Of a stretch of 64,000 nucleotides of DNA, positions 28,058-35,768 are shown one piece after another. Under the pieces are notes generated by a model that saw only the letters and a list, made by a program, of their open reading frames with translations, had not been told where the DNA came from and searched no databases. Position 1 is the first letter of the stretch. Each line of letters opens with the position of its first letter. The stretch spans positions 1,116,001 to 1,180,000 of the forward strand of contig OY970367.1 of the NCBI GenBank assembly GCA_963718635.1. Reading direction: 5' to 3'. The position numbers and the translations under genes are program-made. The DNA is from JAIOQJ01 sp963718635 (GTDB lineage: Bacteria > Planctomycetota > Planctomycetia > Gemmatales > Gemmataceae).

Positions 28058-28793
28058 TCAAGCTATAGCGGCGGCCAGCGCTAAGTCATCGCTAACTTCG
28101 GCGAAGGCCGATTCACCATATTCGTGCAACTGGACGAAGCCATCCGCCACGGTCAAATAGTGGCACGGTTTCTCGGTCCAGCAACCGCTGTTGCAATAGG
28201 TGACGCTGCCAAAATCATTGATGAACGCATGGTGGGTGTGTCCGCAGCAAACTACGTCGCAATGCCGTTTCCGCGCGTATTCGATTGACTTGGCTTCGAT
28301 CTTGGCCGAGCAACGCAGAAAAATCTTGCTCTTGCGCTTCGCCAATTTCGCGAAATGATGTGACGGATCAATGCGCGTGCAGCAGCCGATAAACGGCGTC
28401 GGCGATTGCTGTCAGAATCGGATGATTATCGATGAAATCATCGAAACGATGCCCGTGGTGAAACAAAATACGACGACCGCCGCTTTCAAGGACCATTTCG
28501 TCACGAACTTCGACGCCGAGCAAATGGGAGATGATCTCGGCGGGTCCATCGTGATTGCCGTTGATCCATGAAATTTCGATGCGATCCGACAATTTGCGAA
28601 GGAGCGAAAGAACTTTCCAGTGATGTTTCTTCAGCCGACGGAAATCGATCGAATCGAATACATCGCCGTTTAGAATCAGGTGATGAGTTTTTAATTCGCC
28701 GTGCAGTATGCTTTCGAGGAATTTTGTCAGTTGTCGAGCTTGGCAATTTTCGCTGCCCAGATGCGTATCGGAAATAACGACGGCATCGACCAC
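28058..28793 (-). CDS. LpxH-like metallophosphoesterase (one frame break)
   Basis: Calcineurin-like phosphatase of the UDP-2,3-diacylglucosamine hydrolase group. Motifs follow in order: ISDTHLGS, LNGDVFDS, WINGNHDG, LFHHGHRFDDF and CCGHTHHAF, which supply the two-metal centre. The start is GTG at 28793. Near base 28365 the frame shifts: the first frame ends at LLHAH, the next continues RIDPSHHFAKLAKRKSK. The protein would be about 245 residues. It could act in lipid A synthesis with LpxB, but stand-alone members of this family also hydrolyse other substrates. The MFS gene is convergent, with stops six bases apart. Confidence 0.75.
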
Positions 28794-28897
28794 ACGACAT
28801 CTCCGTAAGTTAAGGAGGGCATCCTGCCCCCATCATTCTGCGGAAGTTGTATGTGGATTTGATGAACGGTGCGTGAATGTTCGCTCAAGAGCGCTCA

Positions 28898-29599
28898 TCA
28901 CTTCCCAGCGAACTGGACCACGAGCGTCGCGTAATGCCGAATTTCCTCGTATTTTTTACCTTTATCATCGCCCGGCTTGGCCTCAGTTATCCGGAAACGC
29001 GCGCCGTATTGCCCGAGTTTATCGAACGAGATAGTCAGTCCCTTTTCGTCGGTCGTTAATTCGCGAGGTTTGTCTTCATCAGGAACGTAAACGGCTATCT
29101 CCGTCTTTACCGCAGGCTTGCCGTTGACCAAAGCTTGAAACACTAATTTTCCGTCGACGAAAAGGGGAACGATTTCGACCGCCACGCGCTCGCCCAATGT
29201 CGGAGATTTGCTAAGTTCGCCAAGCACGGTCTTGGGGTAGTATTTCAACCAAAAAGGTTTGGCATCACCGCGTTGGAGGATTCCAAAGTCTGTAATGCCA
29301 TAAATTGTCCAATTGCCCTTCTGCGGCAGCCCATCAATCTTGTAATGCGAACCCGCTTTATCGAGCGTCCATTTGGGCGAGCCTGTTATTTGCGTGCCTT
29401 TCAACTTATCTTCGCAAAGAGCGTATAGCTTCGTGTTCTCAATTTTTTCGATGGCCACGCGTTCGTCGGGCTTCAGGGAATCACTAAAGATCGCTTTGAC
29501 CGTCTGAGCTTCATTGTCGGGAATGAAGAAGACAAAATGTGCTGGCGATGCTCCAACCAAAACCAGGAGCGAGAACGAAGCAAGAGCGAAACGGTGCAT
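28898..29599 (-). CDS. DUF4198 secreted protein
   Basis: A 233-residue exported protein (signal peptide to about residue 20, LVLVGASPAHFVFFIPD). The mature N-terminus HFVFFIPD is typical of the DUF4198 family, which is linked in other bacteria to metal (nickel or cobalt) uptake. LPQKGNWTIYGITDFGIL and GKLVFQALVNGKPA follow, and the last strand is ATLVVQFAGK. Its promoter region contains a 60-bp palindrome (29623-29682). No TonB receptor or metal transporter is adjacent, so the role is uncertain. Confidence 0.78.
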   Translation of the reverse strand: MHRFALASFSLLVLVGASPAHFVFFIPDNEAQTVKAIFSDSLKPDERVAIEKIENTKLYALCEDKLKGTQITGSPKWTLDKAGSHYKIDGLPQKGNWTIYGITDFGILQRGDAKPFWLKYYPKTVLGELSKSPTLGERVAVEIVPLFVDGKLVFQALVNGKPAVKTEIAVYVPDEDKPRELTTDEKGLTISFDKLGQYGARFRITEAKPGDDKGKKYEEIRHYATLVVQFAGK

Positions 29600-29622
29600 G
29601 GTGATCTCCTTTCAGCTATTCG

Positions 29623-29682
29623 TAAGGTGGGTGAAGGCTTTGCGCAACGAAGGTGGGTTGCGCAAAGCCTTCACCCACCTTA
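29623..29682. repeat. perfect 26-bp inverted repeat between two minus-strand genes
   Basis: The arms 29623-29648 and 29657-29682 are perfectly complementary (core GGTGGGTGAAGGCTTTGCGC) with an eight-base loop. A single-arm copy with local changes lies at 41501-41531. It sits between the KDG kinase and DUF4198 genes, 24 bp before the latter's start, and could affect its expression; without T-runs it is not a clear terminator. Confidence 0.65.
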
Positions 29683-29696
29683 TGAGATTCTTCCGC

Positions 29697-30779
29697 TCAA
29701 CGCTGGATGCGGGCCGATCCGCCTTTGGCGAAGGCTTGAACTTGTTCGAGCGTTGCCATGGTGGTATCGCCGGGGAATGTTGTAAGCAGGGCGCCGTGCG
29801 CCCAACCGAGCTTGATGGCCTCGTCGGGCGATTGGCCGCTGAGCAGGCCATAGAAGAAGCCGGCGGCAAAGCCATCGCCCCCGCCGACGCGATCGATCAC
29901 ATCGAGTTCGCAGGTGGGCGCCAAGTGCGTTTTGCCTTCCATCCAGGCGACGGCGCTCCAACTATGGCGGTTGGTGGAGTGGACTTCACGCAGCGTTGTC
30001 GCCACAACTTTGACGGTCGGGTTGCGCTTCACCACCTGGTCAATCATGCCGAAGAACGCACTAGGGTCGAGCTTTGATTTGGCGGCGACTTCCGGGCCGG
30101 GTACGCCCAGACCCTTCTGCAGATCTTCTTCGTTGCCGACAAGCACATCAACGTGCTCAACGATGCGCTTGATCGTCTCCTGCGCATGGTCGAGGCCGCC
30201 AAAGATTTTCCAGAGCTTCTCGCGGAAGTTCAAATCGAAGGAAACAACAGCGCCGGCTGCCTTGGCCGCCTTCATCCCCTCGATGATCACTTCCGGCGTG
30301 GTCGGCGAAAGGGCGGCAAAGATGCCACCGCTGTGGAACCAGCGCACGCCATGAGCAAAGATTGCCTTCCAGTCGAAATCGCCCGGCTTCAAGCGGGCGG
30401 CGGCTTCGTTCGAGCGGTTATAGAAGACGACGGGCGCCCGTACGCCTTGGCCGCGATCGCTGTAGACAGTGGCCATGTTTGGGCCGGTGACGCCATCGTG
30501 CGCGAACATTTTGTAGAACGGCTTTACTCCCATGGCCCGGACGCGTTCATTGATCAAATCGCCGATGGGATAATCGACCATGGCCGAGGCAATGCCCGTG
30601 TTCAGCCGAAAACAATCGGATAAGTTGGCCGCTACATTGAATTCGCCGCCGCTGACATGGATGTCGCAATGCGACGCCTTACGAAACGGGATGATCCCCG
30701 GATCGAGACGATTGATCAGCACGCCAAATGAAAGAAAATCGAGTGCGCCCGTCTTGGGAATGCTCAACGCAGTTGTCAT
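29697..30779 (-). CDS. kdgK: PfkB-family sugar kinase, probably 2-keto-3-deoxygluconate kinase
   Basis: A 360-residue ribokinase-fold enzyme. The N-terminal HVSGGEFNVAANLSDCF is the family's first signature and DRVGGGDGFAAGFFYGLL the second, carrying the catalytic Asp (GGGD where most members have GAGD). WFHSGGIFAALSP and SFDLNFREKLW match KDG kinases closely. It would phosphorylate 2-dehydro-3-deoxygluconate with ATP in the modified Entner-Doudoroff or uronate route. The sugar-acid-like MFS transporter 1.7 kb away fits this. The substrate assignment is inferred from overall similarity. Confidence 0.8.
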   Translation of the reverse strand: MTTALSIPKTGALDFLSFGVLINRLDPGIIPFRKASHCDIHVSGGEFNVAANLSDCFRLNTGIASAMVDYPIGDLINERVRAMGVKPFYKMFAHDGVTGPNMATVYSDRGQGVRAPVVFYNRSNEAAARLKPGDFDWKAIFAHGVRWFHSGGIFAALSPTTPEVIIEGMKAAKAAGAVVSFDLNFREKLWKIFGGLDHAQETIKRIVEHVDVLVGNEEDLQKGLGVPGPEVAAKSKLDPSAFFGMIDQVVKRNPTVKVVATTLREVHSTNRHSWSAVAWMEGKTHLAPTCELDVIDRVGGGDGFAAGFFYGLLSGQSPDEAIKLGWAHGALLTTFPGDTTMATLEQVQAFAKGGSARIQR

Positions 30780-30875
30780 TGCAAGAAACTCCTAATTACA
30801 ACTTTCCAATACGCTTTTTAGCCACGGATTGAACACAGATCGAACACGGATCAAAACGAAGAATCGCAAAAACAA

Positions 30876-31583
30876 TCAACTTGGTATGGCCAGTTCCAAG
30901 TTCGCCTGTTGCGCAGCTTCCCAGGCTTCCACGTTGCCGATGGGCAGCCAGAATGTTGCCTCGACGATGGAAAAGTCATTGTTCTTCGCCAGCGCACTCA
31001 CGGCGTCGGTAATCTCGTATTCTCCACGGGGCGACAACGGCAGCTCGATGTCGAAAACGCTTCGAGGAAACAGGTAGGCGCCAATGTTCGCCAGATGTCG
31101 GCCTTCGAGATCGGGCTTCTCGCTCAATTGCTCCAAAGTGCCATTGGCGCGGGGGAAGACGATGCCGAATTTCCGAGGCTCATCTACCGGGTGAGCGAGC
31201 AAGCCCATCGGTTTCGCCGCCAAAGCCGCCAAGTCGGCAGCGCCATAGAGGTCGTCGCCGTTGAGGACAAGCAGGCGCTCCGCTTCGATATGCTTCCGGC
31301 ATGCATGAAGGGCATCGCCCGTGCCGCGGGGGACATCCTGCCTTACGATCTTCCAATCGCGTACATGCTTTTGCGTGCCGAGATAGGCTTCAATTTGCTC
31401 GGCCAGATAATTGACGACGACGACCAGACGATCGACCGGCGGCAGCGCGCCGATGATCCAATCGAGAATGGGCCGGCCCTGCACTGGCAGCAACGGCTTG
31501 GGCGTTGTCAACGTATGCGGCCGCAACCGCGTGCCCAACCCGGCGGCCAGAATGACGGCATCCATCGAAGGAGAGGTCTCCAT
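30876..31583 (-). CDS. sugar-1-phosphate nucleotidyltransferase
   Basis: A short (235-residue) NTP-transferase-fold enzyme. The N-terminal MDAVILAAGLGTRLRPHTLT and the following TPKPLLPVQGRPIL hold the nucleotide-binding GxGTRxxPxT and the Lys that contacts phosphate. NGDDLYG and FGIVFPRANGTLEQL-SEKPD follow. The length and lack of a C-terminal acyltransferase barrel resemble MurNAc-1-phosphate uridylyltransferase (MurU) or mannose-1-phosphate guanylyltransferase forms. The ATG at 31583 is used, but the ATG at 31565, directly before the domain, is also possible. Confidence 0.8.
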   Translation of the reverse strand: METSPSMDAVILAAGLGTRLRPHTLTTPKPLLPVQGRPILDWIIGALPPVDRLVVVVNYLAEQIEAYLGTQKHVRDWKIVRQDVPRGTGDALHACRKHIEAERLLVLNGDDLYGAADLAALAAKPMGLLAHPVDEPRKFGIVFPRANGTLEQLSEKPDLEGRHLANIGAYLFPRSVFDIELPLSPRGEYEITDAVSALAKNNDFSIVEATFWLPIGNVEAWEAAQQANLELAIPS

Positions 31584-31980
31584 ACATATCTGGGGCGTTA
31601 TCCGTTACGCGTTTTCTACGCAATAAGCAGTCGTGTGGCGAGTTCTGAACGGGATATTGCAGAAGAGATGCGTCGAGGGGGCGCCAGCCGAGTGTGACGA
31701 ATGGGGAGCTCGCCCTTTGCCACCCCTCCCTGCAAAGGAAAAACGAAATTTCTTAAAACAGCGCGCCTAAGTTAGTATGTCGAATGTTGCAAGACCTGCG
31801 CATGTGCGCCCATCGGGGAAGGTGCGCAAACAAGGTGAATAGCCGCGTAATGCAAGCTCCGGCAGTTCACTTGGCTTATCGATTTTCAATTTGCAATTTG
31901 CAATTATCAATTTGCATTGATTTCGAAACGCATTGCAAATTGATAATTGCCAATTGAAAGAGCTCGCTCGCCCGACTCGG
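31584..31980. other. intergenic, AT-rich direct and inverted motifs
   Basis: No gene is recognised. From 31875 to 31960 several copies of CAATTTGCAATT/AATTGATAATTG in both orientations form an AT-rich patch, in contrast to the surrounding sequence. It leads directly into the palindrome array. Confidence 0.45.
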
Positions 31981-32048
31981 CAAAGCGCTTTCAGGAAATA
32001 TTTCCTGAAAGCGCTTTGCGAGGAAATCGTGGGAAAACGAGCGATGAG
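31981..32048 (+). repeat. GGAAATATTTCC element, copy 1
   Basis: A perfect 38-bp palindrome (31981-32018, centre AGGAAATATTTCCT, outer arms CAAAGCGCTTTC) is followed on the plus strand by the conserved tail GAGGAAATCGTGGGAAAAC (32020-32038) and GCGATGAG. It is the longest stem of the six copies. Confidence 0.75.
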
Positions 32049-32075
32049 TTTGCAGTTCAGAGAAGCACTCTAGGA

Positions 32076-32139
32076 GCCCTTCGGGAAATATTTCCCGAAG
32101 GGCGTTTCCAATTAAATCTTGGGAAAACGCGCAATGAGC
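32076..32139 (+). repeat. GGAAATATTTCC element, copy 2
   Basis: A perfect 28-bp palindrome (32076-32103, arms GCCCTTCGGGAAAT) with a different outer stem from copy 1, again fully self-complementary. The tail is diverged at its start (AATTAAATCT) but keeps TGGGAAAACGCGCAATGAG. Confidence 0.75.
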
Positions 32140-32222
32140 TTTCAGACTTGCATAGCACATGCGTCTCGCTTGTGCATTTCTCAAACACGCGACGATCAAT
32201 CAACCGTCATTCTGACGGTCAG

Positions 32223-32286
32223 CCTTCAGGAAATATTTCCTGAAGGTCAAAGCCGAGAAAATCCTGGAAAAACGTGCGATGACTTT
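32223..32286 (+). repeat. GGAAATATTTCC element, copy 3
   Basis: A perfect 24-bp palindrome (32223-32246, arms CCTTCAGGAAAT) plus the tail GAGAAAATCCTGGAAAAAC and TGCGATGAC. The flanks of copies 3 and 4 are also similar, with a period of 145 bases. Confidence 0.75.
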
Positions 32287-32366
32287 CCAACTTAACGTAG
32301 CACAAGCGTCCCGCTTGTGCATCGCTCAAACACTCGACGATCAGTCGTCCGTCATTCTGACAGGCC

Positions 32367-32428
32367 GCCTTCTGGAAATATTTCCAGAAGGCACTTTGCG
32401 AGGAAATCGTGGGAAAACGCGCATCGGT
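32367..32428 (+). repeat. GGAAATATTTCC element, copy 4
   Basis: A perfect 26-bp palindrome (32367-32392, arms GCCTTCTGGAAAT) plus the tail GAGGAAATCGTGGGAAAAC and GCGCATCGG, almost identical to the tail of copy 1. It lies exactly one 145-base period after copy 3. Confidence 0.75.
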
Positions 32429-32497
32429 CTTGTTAGCAGGACGCGCCAGCGACGGAGGAAAAGGGCAAATCATCGATCGGTTGATAATCTCATAGCG

Positions 32498-32560
32498 CAG
32501 GTTGTGGAAATATTTCCAGAACCTGGAATGCGAGAAAATCGTGGGAAAACGCGCGACAAT
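32498..32560 (+). repeat. GGAAATATTTCC element, copy 5
   Basis: A 28-bp palindrome with one mismatched pair (32498-32525, arms CAGGTTGTGGAAAT) plus the tail GAGAAAATCGTGGGAAAAC and GCGCGAC. It is 208 bases before the start of rpmJ. Confidence 0.75.
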
Positions 32561-32767
32561 TTTAGAGCCTTGATCGTCGGGGAGCGGAACCTCAATCGTT
32601 CCCCTAACGGTCGCGGCTCCGATTTTGTTTTCATTCCGCACTCCGCATTCCGTATTCTCCTGGCGCCAATTTCCCAATCTCTCGCAAAATTCTCTTGTCG
32701 ATTGGTTCATGAAAACTACATTGAAAGATTCATAGATAAAGTTGGCGTTAATTTGTCGAGGATGGCC

Positions 32768-32881
32768 ATGAAGGTTCGTTCGAGCGTTAAACGCATTTGC
32801 GAGAACTGCAAGCTGATCCGACGGCATGGGAAAGTCCGCGTGATCTGTTCCGATCCCCGTCACAAGCAACGGCAAGGCTAA
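32768..32881 (+). CDS. rpmJ: 50S ribosomal protein bL36
   Basis: A complete 37-residue bL36: MKVRSSVKRICENCKLIRRH followed by GKVRVICSDPRHKQRQG. The zinc ligands are C11, C14, C27 and H32. A longer frame exists upstream but runs through the repeat array and is not expected to be translated. It is the first gene of the alpha operon here; the usual upstream neighbours (secY, adk, map, infA) are absent from this position and replaced by about 1.2 kb of repeat-rich DNA. Confidence 0.95.
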   Translation: MKVRSSVKRICENCKLIRRHGKVRVICSDPRHKQRQG

Positions 32882-32896
32882 GCAGGAGATCGCACG

Positions 32897-33298
32897 ATGC
32901 CACGTATTCAAGGCGTTGACATTCCGGCCGACAAGCCAACCCACATCTCCTTGCGTTATCTGCAAGGCATTGGGCCGACTTTGGCCTTTCGTGTTTGCGA
33001 ACAGGCCAATGTTGACCCGCAGCGCAAAGCGAAAGAGCTAAGCGACGACGACGTTGCCCGCATTGCCACCATTCTCGATCGGGATTATCTGATCGAGGGC
33101 GGTTTGCGTCGCACGGTGCAAGGCAACATCGCCCGCCTCCGCGACATTGGCAGCTATCGAGGCAGCCGGCATCGGCGCAGCTTGCCCGTGCGAGGCCAAC
33201 GAACGAAGACTAATGCCCGCACCCGCAAAGGACCGCGCAAGACCGTTGCCGGCAAGAAGGGCGTTAAGGAAATGCGCGTAATCGCTCACCGAGCGTGA
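32897..33298 (+). CDS. rpsM: 30S ribosomal protein uS13
   Basis: 133 residues, MPRIQGVDIPADKPTHISLR followed by YLQGIGPTLAF, a helix-two-turn-helix core, DIGSYRGSRHRRSLPVRGQR and a long basic tail (TNARTRKGPRKTVAGKK) that contacts 16S rRNA and the P-site tRNA. It starts 15 bp after rpmJ, and an AGGAG-type ribosome-binding site precedes it. The gene is intact and slightly longer than the E. coli protein because of its C-terminal tail. Confidence 0.97.
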   Translation: MPRIQGVDIPADKPTHISLRYLQGIGPTLAFRVCEQANVDPQRKAKELSDDDVARIATILDRDYLIEGGLRRTVQGNIARLRDIGSYRGSRHRRSLPVRGQRTKTNARTRKGPRKTVAGKKGVKEMRVIAHRA

Positions 33299-33359
33299 CG
33301 GCCAGTTTGCACCGACTCCGAGTTCGCCGGCGTTATCGGCGAATTGCGGGACTGGCCGT
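33298..33359 (+). promoter_or_regulatory. structured spacer between rpsM and rpsK
   Basis: Two nested stems can form: outer ACGGCCAGT (33298-33306) with ACTGGCCGT (33351-33359), inner TTCGCCG (33323-33329) with CGGCGAA (33337-33343). It occupies nearly all of the 94-bp spacer, whereas such spacers are usually short. It might be a ribosomal-protein binding site or an attenuator in the transcript; no function is proven. Confidence 0.4.
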
Positions 33360-33392
33360 TTACCACCTGACACTTACCGACTCCCAAAGAAA

Positions 33393-33774
33393 ATGGCGAA
33401 ACAAAAAAAACGCAAGCAGCGACGCAACGTCAGCCGGGGCATTGCCCATATCCAGGCGACGTTCAACAATACGATCGTCACCATCACCGACACTGCGGGC
33501 GATACGCTGACGTTCGCCTCCGCCGGCACCGTCGGCTTCAAAGGCAGCCGTAAGAGCACGCCCTTTGCCGCCCAACGTGCTGCGGAACAAGCGGCCGAAC
33601 GCGCTACGAAATTCGGCCTCAAAGAGGTTGAAGTGCGCGTTAAAGGTCCAGGCGCAGGCCGTGAGTCGGCCATCACCGCGCTGCAATCGACCGGATTGAC
33701 GATCAAAGTGATCGAAGACGTGACGCCGCTTCCGCACAACGGTTGCCGGGCCGCCCAAGAAACGACGCGTATAA
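33393..33774 (+). CDS. rpsK: 30S ribosomal protein uS11 (frame break near the end)
   Basis: MAKQKKRKQRRNVSRGIAHI followed by QATFNNTIVTITD, then FKGSRKSTPFAAQRAAE and VKGPGAGRESAI, typical of uS11 from the platform of the 30S subunit. The family ends PHNGCRPPKKRRV. Here the sequence CCGGG at 33746-33750 reads through as GCRAAQETTRI in the wrong frame. Removing one G gives exactly CRPPKKRRV and a stop at 33772-33774. Because uS11 is essential, this is almost surely a homopolymer-type sequencing error. As written the frame would run on to 33911. Confidence 0.92.
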
Positions 33775-33867
33775 GCAGTGGTTGGTGCTTTGTGACCAGC
33801 CGAAAAAATCGGCGCACAAATCACTGTCCACTATCCACAAACACTGCTGACCTCTACCCACTATATT

Positions 33868-34507
33868 ATGGCAAGATATACCGATCCCGTTTGCAAGCGC
33901 TGTCGCCGTGAGACGCAAAAGCTCTATCTGAAGGGCAGCCGCTGCTACAGTCCGAAGTGCCCGATCGATCGTGAAATGCCGCCTCCGGGTATGCACGGCC
34001 ATCGCAAAGGCAAGTTGTCGGAATACGGCATCCGCCTGCGCGAGAAGCAGAAGTTGAAATTCTTCTACGGCGTCCTCGAGCGCCAGTTCCGCCGTTATTT
34101 CACCGTAGCCACGCGCTCGCCGGAAAATACGGGCGAGCAGCTCCTCGCGGTCCTCGAGCGCCGCTTGGACAACGTGATCCATCGACTTGGCTTCGCGCCC
34201 TCTCGGCCCGCCGCGAGGCAGTTGGTAGCGCACGGCCATGTGGTCGTCAATGGCCACAAATGCTCCATTCCGAGCATGTTGGTTCGAGCCGAACGATGTC
34301 ATCACCGTGAAGAGCCGGCCCAACAGTCTGACCCTCGTCAAGCTTTTTCTGCAGGACACGCACAAGGAACCAGTGCCCGATTTTCTGGAAGTGATTCCCG
34401 GCGAGAATCCCGAAGGCCGGATGACCCGGTTGCCGTCGCGCGGCGACGTCGATCCGCGCATCTCGGACATTCGCGAGCAACTCATCATCGAAATCGCGAC
34501 ACGCTAA
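33868..34507 (+). CDS. rpsD: 30S ribosomal protein uS4 (one frame break)
   Basis: MARYTDPVCKRCRRETQKLY followed by LKGSRCYSPKCPIDRE. The four Cys are typical of the zinc-binding form of uS4, and the S4 domain RLDNVIHRLGFAPSRPAARQ follows. Near base 34293 one base is extra: after SMLVR the next frame gives PNDVITVKSRPNSLTLVKLF, as in the family, and ends at 34507 with LIIEIATR. Length is about 213 residues. uS4 nucleates 30S assembly and in many bacteria represses this operon. Being essential, it must be intact in the organism. Confidence 0.92.
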
Positions 34508-34599
34508 CCGGGGTTCGGAACGCCGCATTCGGCATTGCAGAATGAGTCTGCACGTCGGGTTTGGCTTCCGAATTTTGCATTCCGAATCGGAGAAAACAC

Positions 34600-35604
34600 A
34601 TGCGGATCAAATGGCGTGGGCTGGAACTGCCGAGCCGCGTTGCCGCCGACCGGGCAACGCTTACCGATACCTACGGCAGGTTTACCGCCGAGCCGTTCGA
34701 ACGCGGCTTCGGCATGACCATCGGCAATAGTCTTCGGCGGGTATTGCTCTCCAGCCTGGAAGGCTCGGCGGTAACTCACGTCCGTATTCAGGGCGTGCAG
34801 CACGAAATCACCACCATCCCCGGTGTAGTGGAAGATGTGACTGACATCATCCTGAACATCAAGAGTCTGGTCGTCAAGAACGTCAGCGAACTGACCAAGA
34901 CGATTCGGATCGACCGCCATGAGAAAGGCGTCGTCAAGGCCGCCGACATTCAGCACGATGAATCGATCCAGATCATCAATCCGGAACATATCATCGCCAC
35001 GATGACGGACGATGTTCCCTTTGTGATCGAAATGACGGTCGAAAATGGCCGCGGCTATCGCTCGGCCGACGAAGAGACCGGCCGCGAACGCGCCATCGGC
35101 GACATTCCGGTCGATGCAAGCTTTTCTCCGGTTGTGCGCGTCAAGCACGAGATCGAAGAGACCCGCGTCGGCCAGAAGACGAACTACGACCGTCTCGTCC
35201 TTGAAATCTGGACGAACGGCACGGTAACGCCGCAAATGGCAGTTGTCGAATCGGCCAAAATTCTGCGCAAGCATTTGAACCCGTTCGTGCAATATACCGA
35301 GCCGGGTTCGGAAATGCCGATCGACGATAAGATGGACATCGGCGGTTCGCCGCGCGATGCCGTCGATACCGAACTCGAACGCAAGCTGAATATGAGTTTG
35401 GCAGAACTGGAATTGTCCGTTCGAGCCACGAACTGTCTGGAATCCGAAGGCATCACTTCGGTTCGCGATCTGGTCATGCGCTCGGAAGACGAACTGCTCG
35501 AAGTGCGGAACTTCGGCGAAACGACCCTTCGCGAAGTGAAGAGCAAGCTGACCGAACGCGGGCTCACGCTGGGGATGAAGTTGCCCGCGAGCGTCCGTCG
35601 TTGA
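34600..35604 (+). CDS. rpoA: RNA polymerase alpha subunit
   Basis: 334 residues. The chosen ATG (34600) follows a GGAG four to eight bases upstream and gives MRIKWRGLELPSRV. The N-terminal domain has GMTIGNSLRRVLLSSLEG, which makes the dimer and binds beta, and the C-terminal domain has LELSVRATNCLESEGITSV followed by RDLVMRSEDELLEVRNFGE, contacting UP elements and activators. It is intact. The position after rpsD and before rplQ is the standard order. Confidence 0.97.
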   Translation: MRIKWRGLELPSRVAADRATLTDTYGRFTAEPFERGFGMTIGNSLRRVLLSSLEGSAVTHVRIQGVQHEITTIPGVVEDVTDIILNIKSLVVKNVSELTKTIRIDRHEKGVVKAADIQHDESIQIINPEHIIATMTDDVPFVIEMTVENGRGYRSADEETGRERAIGDIPVDASFSPVVRVKHEIEETRVGQKTNYDRLVLEIWTNGTVTPQMAVVESAKILRKHLNPFVQYTEPGSEMPIDDKMDIGGSPRDAVDTELERKLNMSLAELELSVRATNCLESEGITSVRDLVMRSEDELLEVRNFGETTLREVKSKLTERGLTLGMKLPASVRR

Positions 35605-35768
35605 TTTGGAGTGCCTGGCGAGCGGCAGTCGGCGGTTGATTCAATCGCACCTGCTTTTCGCCAGCCACTAACGGCAATAAGCAGTGAGAGGTGGTTCGCG
35701 GTTGGTGGTCGATTAAGAGACCACGGACGCCAACCACTGGCCACTAACCACTAACCACTAAGACTGCC

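Noticed and set aside
31981..32560. CRISPR array interpretation of the repeats
   Set aside because: Units are palindromes with variable arms, spacing is uneven (90-145 bases), flanks are themselves repeated, and no cas gene is near.
32279..32767. N-terminal extension of rpmJ through the array
   Set aside because: bL36 is 37 residues; the extension is repeat-derived and the ATG at 32768 is the normal start.
32219..32965. Long open frame on the minus strand through the palindrome array
   Set aside because: Its translation consists of repeated EIFPEG-like peptides from the core, it overlaps rpmJ and rpsM in antisense, and it has no other similarity.
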